Program-made: the position numbers and the translations under genes
Assembly (NCBI RefSeq): GCF_017876405.1
Contig: NZ_JAGINW010000001.1
Coordinates: 4,787,203-4,851,202 of the forward strand
DNA: 64,000 nucleotides
Reading direction: 5' to 3'
Source: Kibdelosporangium banguiense
Lineage (GTDB): Bacteria; Actinomycetota; Actinomycetes; Mycobacteriales; Pseudonocardiaceae
Part shown: positions 60,255 to 64,000 of the stretch, piece after piece
Numbering within the stretch: position 1 is the first letter of the stretch
How the letters are laid out: the number at the start of each line of letters is the position of its first letter
The notes under the pieces: generated by a model
What the model saw: the letters and a program-made list of their open reading frames with translations, nothing else
Databases searched by the model: none
What the model was told of the DNA's origin: nothing

Positions 60255-61537
60255 TGATCGACCCGTACCTGCCTGAGCACGGCGACCCGAGCTACCACGT
60301 CGAGCATTACGACCTCGAGCTGGACTACCGGGTCGTCGCGGGCAGACTCTCCGGCCGGGCGAAGATCACCGCGGTGGCGAATACCGCACTGACCAGGTTC
60401 ACGCTGGATCTCGGCGTGTTCAAGGTCAGCCGGGTGCTGGTCAACGGCAAGCCGGCGCGGTTCACCCACCGGGCGCACAAGCTGATCGTGCAGGCCAGGA
60501 TCCCCGCGGGCCGGCAGTTCACTGTGGAGGTCCGGTATGTCGGAAATCCCGAGCCGATCCGCACCAGGCACTGGGGCGAGCTCGGCTGGGACCACCTCGA
60601 GGACGGCGTGCTCGTGGCCAGCCAGCCCGTCGGGGCGCCGTCCTGGTTCCCGTGCAACGACCACCCTCGCGACAAGGCGACGTACCGGATCTCGGTGACC
60701 ACGGCCTCGCCCTACCAGGTGGTCGCCAACGGTGACCTGGTCGACGGCCGGGTGTCGGCGAGCACGACCACCTGGGTCTACCTGCAGCTGGAACCCATGG
60801 CGAGCTATCTGGCGACTGTCCAGATCGGACGGTATGAGTTCCTTGAACGGGCTGACGACAACGTCCCGCTGCGGGCAGCCCTGCCGGCGCGGCTGACCGA
60901 GGGCTACGCGCACGACTTCGGCCGTCAGACCGACATGATGATCGCGTTCGAGCGGATGTTCGGGCCGTATCCGTTCAGCGCGTACACCGTCGTCGTGACC
61001 GACGACGATCTGGACATTCCCGTTGAGGCCCAAGGTTTGTCGATCTTCGGCGCCAACCACGTGGACGGCCGCCGGGGCGCCGAGCATCTCGTGGCGCACG
61101 AGCTGGCCCATCAGTGGTTCGGCAACAGCGTGACCATCGCAGGCTGGCGGCACATCTGGCTGAACGAAGGCCTCGCCACGTACGCGGAATGGTTGTGGTC
61201 GCAGGCCTCCGGGGGCAGATCGGCCGACGAGCTGGCCCGCACCGCCCGGCTGAAGCTGGCCAAGCTGCCGCAGGATCTGGTCCTGGCCGACCCCGGGGTG
61301 CAGCGCATATTCGACGACCGCGTCTATCAGCGCGGCGCGCTTGCCATGCACGCCTTGCGTTTGCGGCTCGGTGACGCGGAGTTCTTCACGCTGTTGCGGG
61401 AATGGACGTCCAAGAACAAGTACGGCACCGTGACCACGGACGACTTCAAAACCCTCGCCCAGCAGCACTCGTCACGGCCGTTGGACGACCTATTCGCCGC
61501 GTGGCTGCACCAGGCTCGCCTGCCCGAGCTTCCGTAG
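60254..61537 (+). CDS. M1-family zinc metallopeptidase coupled to the Pls-like gene
   Basis: A 427-residue protein with an N-terminal beta domain (YHVEHYDLELDYRVVAGRLSGRAKITAVA) and a catalytic domain with HELAHQWFG; zinc ligands are H282, H286 and E305 (HEXXH-X18-E). The exopeptidase GAMEN box is replaced by DIPVEAQGLSIFG, and the C-terminal ERAP-like domain is absent. GTG 60254 shares one base with the Pls stop, so the two are made together. epsilon-Poly-lysine producers carry an M1-like degrading enzyme, so this protein probably trims or degrades the polymer. No signal peptide is seen, so it acts inside or at the membrane. Its 3' end overlaps ipdC by 48 bases. Confidence 0.85.
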   Translation: MIDPYLPEHGDPSYHVEHYDLELDYRVVAGRLSGRAKITAVANTALTRFTLDLGVFKVSRVLVNGKPARFTHRAHKLIVQARIPAGRQFTVEVRYVGNPEPIRTRHWGELGWDHLEDGVLVASQPVGAPSWFPCNDHPRDKATYRISVTTASPYQVVANGDLVDGRVSASTTTWVYLQLEPMASYLATVQIGRYEFLERADDNVPLRAALPARLTEGYAHDFGRQTDMMIAFERMFGPYPFSAYTVVVTDDDLDIPVEAQGLSIFGANHVDGRRGAEHLVAHELAHQWFGNSVTIAGWRHIWLNEGLATYAEWLWSQASGGRSADELARTARLKLAKLPQDLVLADPGVQRIFDDRVYQRGALAMHALRLRLGDAEFFTLLREWTSKNKYGTVTTDDFKTLAQQHSSRPLDDLFAAWLHQARLPELP

Positions 61538-62554
61538 GATCTCGCTGGCCTCGGCGACCGCGCCCGTGATCACGTCATGGCAGGTCGGCAGGTCGTCGAG
61601 CATCCCGACGACCTGGCCGGCCGCGAGCACACCGGCGTCCGTGCGGCCTTCGACCAGGCCTGCGCGCAGCAGCATGGGCGTGTTCGCAGCCATGATCACC
61701 TGGGACAGGGTCCGCTCGCGGCGCATCGACCAGCCTTCACGCGCCATCGCGGTCCAGGACAACCCGCTGAGCTTCTTGAACTTCGACGCGTTGGCGATCG
61801 CGTACAGGACACTTCGCAACCGGCCGGACTTCTCCAGTTTGTTCACGAGTTCAGTCCGCAGGACCCGGTGCGGCACGCCGTCGACGCGCCTGGTCACGAC
61901 CGTGCCGTCGAGACCATGGTTGAGATAGAACTGTTTGACGGTCTCGGGAACTGTACTTTCCTTGGTGAGCAGGAATCTTGTTCCCATCGCGATCCCCGCG
62001 GCGCCGTAGGACAGCGCTGCCGCCAGCCCGCGGCCGTCGAAGAAACCGCCGGCCGCGATCACCGGGATGTCGATCGCGTCGACGATCGACGGGATGAGCA
62101 GCGTGGTCGGGACCGATCCGGTGTGCCCACCGGCCTCGCCGCCCTGGGCGATCACCGCGTCGGCGCCCCAGGACGCGACCTTCTCGGCGTGCCGGACCGC
62201 GCCGACCGAGGGAATCACCAGGGTTCCGGCGTCCTTGAGCTTCTTGATCAGATCCGGTTTGGGTGCCAGGGCGAAGGACGCGACCCGGATCTTCTCGCGG
62301 ATGAGCAGATCGATCCGCTGTTGCGCGTCGACCGCGTCGGACCTCAGGTTGACGCCGAACGGCTTGTCAGTACGGCTCTTGGTCTCCGCGATCGCCTGTT
62401 CCAGTTCGCCGAACGACATCGTGGCCGCGGCCAGGATGCCCAGCCCGCCCGCCTGCGCACTCGCCGCCACCAGCCGGGGCCCGGCGACCCAGCCCATGCC
62501 GGTCTGAACCACCGGATGCTCGACACCGACGAGTTGCGTGAGGGCGGTTTTCAC
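61490..62554 (-). CDS. ipdC: IpdC, flavin-dependent CD-ring reductase (nitronate monooxygenase-like)
   Basis: A 354-residue TIM-barrel flavoprotein of the 2-nitropropane dioxygenase-like family: HPVVQTGMGWVAGPRLVAASAQAGGLGILAAATMS, AVIAQGGEAGGHTGSVPTTLLIPSIVDAIDIPVIAAGGFFDGRGLAAALSYGAAGIAMGTRFL are the FMN phosphate and flavin loops. In steroid degraders the same gene (Rv3553, 355 residues) lies beside ipdAB and is named IpdC, a reductase for a CD-ring CoA ester. Its ATG overlaps the ipdB stop by 4 bases. Confidence 0.9.
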   Translation of the reverse strand: MKTALTQLVGVEHPVVQTGMGWVAGPRLVAASAQAGGLGILAAATMSFGELEQAIAETKSRTDKPFGVNLRSDAVDAQQRIDLLIREKIRVASFALAPKPDLIKKLKDAGTLVIPSVGAVRHAEKVASWGADAVIAQGGEAGGHTGSVPTTLLIPSIVDAIDIPVIAAGGFFDGRGLAAALSYGAAGIAMGTRFLLTKESTVPETVKQFYLNHGLDGTVVTRRVDGVPHRVLRTELVNKLEKSGRLRSVLYAIANASKFKKLSGLSWTAMAREGWSMRRERTLSQVIMAANTPMLLRAGLVEGRTDAGVLAAGQVVGMLDDLPTCHDVITGAVAEASEILRKLGQASLVQPRGE

Positions 62555-63261
62555 ACGCGTACCTCCCGATCGCGTTTGCTGTCCGGGTCCAGGACGGTTC
62601 TGATGAGCTCCAGCTCGGTGCCGGTCGGTTCGCGGGTGATCGTGACCTCGTTGTCCGGCAAGGCGAACCCGGTCTGATCGTGGACTTCCTCCCGATCCAC
62701 ACCGGGATGGATCGAGACCAGGCGCATGCTTCGGTCCGGTGTGGCGAAATCGAACACCGCGAGGTTCGTGACCACCCGGCGGATCTCGTGGTACGGGCCG
62801 GTGGCCTTGTCGTAGCCGACGCCGGACACCACGTCCACCGCCTCGACCAGGACTCGTTTGCTGTGCCGGGGAACCCAGTAGCTGGTGGTGTGGTTGATCG
62901 TGTTGCCCGGCGCGCCCCGGAAACCCAGCAGTTGCCTGGTCGGCTGCTGGTGGTCGCCGATCGCGGAGATGTTCTGGTTGCCGTACTTGTCGATCTGGTT
63001 CGCGCCCATGATCACGTGCCGGCGACCGGCGGCGACCACGTCGAAGACCTTCCGGTAGGGCATCCAGCCCTCGGTGACGCCGTCCGGTGTCAGCAGGTAC
63101 GCCTCACCGTCGGACAACAACAGGTCCGGCTCGCTGGTCAGTCTGGCCAGCCGTGCGCCGAGGCTGGGCACCAAGCCCATGGGACTGGCCAGGATCTCGC
63201 CGTCACCGGCGAAAAGATCCGCGCAGGCCGCGACACAGACCTCGGCTCGGGTCACCGCCAT
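62551..63261 (-). CDS. ipdB: IpdB, beta subunit of CD-ring CoA-thioester hydrolase
   Basis: A 236-residue CoA-transferase-family I beta-like subunit: VTRAEVCVAACADLFAGDGEILASPMGLVPSLGARLARLTSEPDLLLSDGEAYLL, HVIMGANQIDKYGNQNISAIGD and FRGAPGNTINHTTSYWVPRHSKRV. IpdAB cleaves the last steroid ring (COCHEA-CoA) hydrolytically and lacks the Glu of true CoA-transferases; here the expected position is in a SDGEAYL/GAPGN context typical for IpdB. It overlaps ipdA by 10 bases and ipdC by 4. Confidence 0.92.
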   Translation of the reverse strand: MAVTRAEVCVAACADLFAGDGEILASPMGLVPSLGARLARLTSEPDLLLSDGEAYLLTPDGVTEGWMPYRKVFDVVAAGRRHVIMGANQIDKYGNQNISAIGDHQQPTRQLLGFRGAPGNTINHTTSYWVPRHSKRVLVEAVDVVSGVGYDKATGPYHEIRRVVTNLAVFDFATPDRSMRLVSIHPGVDREEVHDQTGFALPDNEVTITREPTGTELELIRTVLDPDSKRDREVRV

Positions 63262-64000
63262 GCCGCCACCGCCTCCTGGTAGCCACGCTCGCCGCCGGTC
63301 AGGAATCTGTCCGCAAAGGACTCCCAGTCGGCTTCGGCGTAGAGTCGCTGGAACTTCTCGTCGCGCGGGTAGTCCGGGACGCAGCTGGTGAAATGCGCGC
63401 CGTTCGGCGTCTGCACGACGCCGTCGACCATCATCCTGTTGAGCAGCAAGGCTTGTACCGGGCCTTCGAATTCGGTCGTCTCCACGATCCGCTCGCAGGA
63501 GACGTACCGGCGCTTCGCCGCGAGACAGAACAGATCGTCGAAGTACGGATCCGGCCCCAGATACTGCGCGTTGCCGTGCCGGTCGGCGCGATTCATGTGC
63601 ACCAAGGCTGCATCGAGGTGCAATGCCGGCATTGCTACGAGCTCTTCGTCGTCATAGGGGGAGCGGACCGTGCGCAGCTGCGGGTTCAGCCGCATCACGT
63701 CCGATCCGAGCCCGGCCCGGATCGGCATGAACGGCAGCCGGTGCCCGGCGGCGAGCAGTCCACATTGGAACATGCCCTCGTCGAGCTCGGTGATCTCCAA
63801 GCTGCCCGCCTGCCTGATCCTCTGGAAGTACGGGTCGTAGGCGACGGTGTCCAGCGACACGAACCCGAACACGAGCTTGCGGATCTTGCCCGCGGCGGCC
63901 AGCAGGCCGACATCCGGGCCGCCGTAGGAGACGATGGTCAGATCTTTCAGCGGCGAGTCGAGGATCGCACGGACCAATGCCATCGGTTTGCGCCGAGAGC
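63252..64000 (-). CDS. ipdA: IpdA, alpha subunit of CD-ring hydrolase, 5' truncated by window edge
   Basis: About 249 residues are visible. The frame stays open to the window end, where SRRKP precedes MALVRAILDSPLKDLTIVSYGGPDVGLL; M. tuberculosis IpdA (about 292 residues) has the same SRRKPMAFVRAIL stretch, so ATG 63983 is internal and the true start lies beyond. Further matches are AGKIRKLVFGFVSLD, DEGMFQCGLLAAGHRLPFMPIRAGLGSDV and NRMMVDGVVQTPNGAHFTSCVPDY. With IpdB it opens the final ring of the steroid nucleus. It heads the ipdA-ipdB-ipdC run. Confidence 0.92.
   Translation of the reverse strand, partial: SRRKPMALVRAILDSPLKDLTIVSYGGPDVGLLAAAGKIRKLVFGFVSLDTVAYDPYFQRIRQAGSLEITELDEGMFQCGLLAAGHRLPFMPIRAGLGSDVMRLNPQLRTVRSPYDDEELVAMPALHLDAALVHMNRADRHGNAQYLGPDPYFDDLFCLAAKRRYVSCERIVETTEFEGPVQALLLNRMMVDGVVQTPNGAHFTSCVPDYPRDEKFQRLYAEADWESFADRFLTGGERGYQEAVAAWR

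Noticed and set aside
1..64000. CRISPR arrays, tRNA/rRNA genes, insertion sequences, prophage or integrase genes
   Set aside because: None could be recognised on either strand.

Overview
The window is GC-rich DNA with dense, overlapping genes and many GTG starts. It comes from a high-GC actinomycete; gene content and a nested CCCCAATG palindrome suggest a Pseudonocardiales-type genome, but the genus cannot be fixed from sequence alone. It is dominated by an almost complete aerobic steroid (cholesterol-type) catabolic locus, interrupted by unrelated accessory genes. No P450, Mce transporter or KstR gene lies inside the window, and no tRNA, rRNA, CRISPR array or insertion sequence was seen.

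Region 1 (1-16063) holds side-chain and ring genes. On the + strand are the 3' part of a FadE34-type fused acyl-CoA dehydrogenase and then fadE28-fadE29-chsH2-chsH1-ltp2, the order of the mycobacterial igr operon that removes the last propionyl unit of the side chain. An L,D-transpeptidase gene follows. On the - strand, kstD-kshA-small Cys protein-kshB-chsH3 form an overlapping operon for ring opening. Divergent from kstD is a second flavoprotein dehydrogenase (Delta4-type) leading hsaE-hsaG-hsaF, which convert the C6 dienoate to pyruvate and propionyl-CoA. A perfect KstR-type operator lies between the two operons, and a strong terminator closes hsaF.

Region 2 (16086-24162) carries a CorA-like membrane protein, an HD hydrolase, an MmpL transporter divergent from a TetR regulator, the EtfD-type iron-sulfur reductase that should take electrons from the many FadE enzymes, and two uncharacterised small genes. 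Those two share a double KstR-type operator with hsaA-hsaD-hsaC-hsaB (24243-27698), the ring A/B cleavage operon.

Region 3 (27695-43106) is mixed. It contains a FadE with a KstR2-like box divergent from a Ser/Thr kinase, a small secreted I36-like protein in AT-richer DNA, a methyltransferase, an enoyl-CoA hydratase/CoA-transferase/MatC-type carrier operon divergent from a class V aminotransferase plus a glycolate-oxidase-like fusion, a bile acid:Na+ symporter family protein, an esterase remnant, an ECF sigma/membrane protein pair, and a VOC protein divergent from a TetR regulator.

Region 4 (43084-51339 and 61490-64000) is the CD-ring (HIP) module: fadE, fadE, echA and fadD3 on the - strand, divergent across a perfect KstR2 box from fadE30-SDR(ipdF)-kstR2-fadA6, with ipdC-ipdB-ipdA at the right end. 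The two halves are separated by about 10 kb (51486-61537) encoding a secreted M14 carboxypeptidase, a secreted GH27 alpha-galactosidase and a Pls/PosA-type poly(amino acid) synthetase translationally coupled to an M1 metallopeptidase. That last pair is the most notable non-steroid system here.
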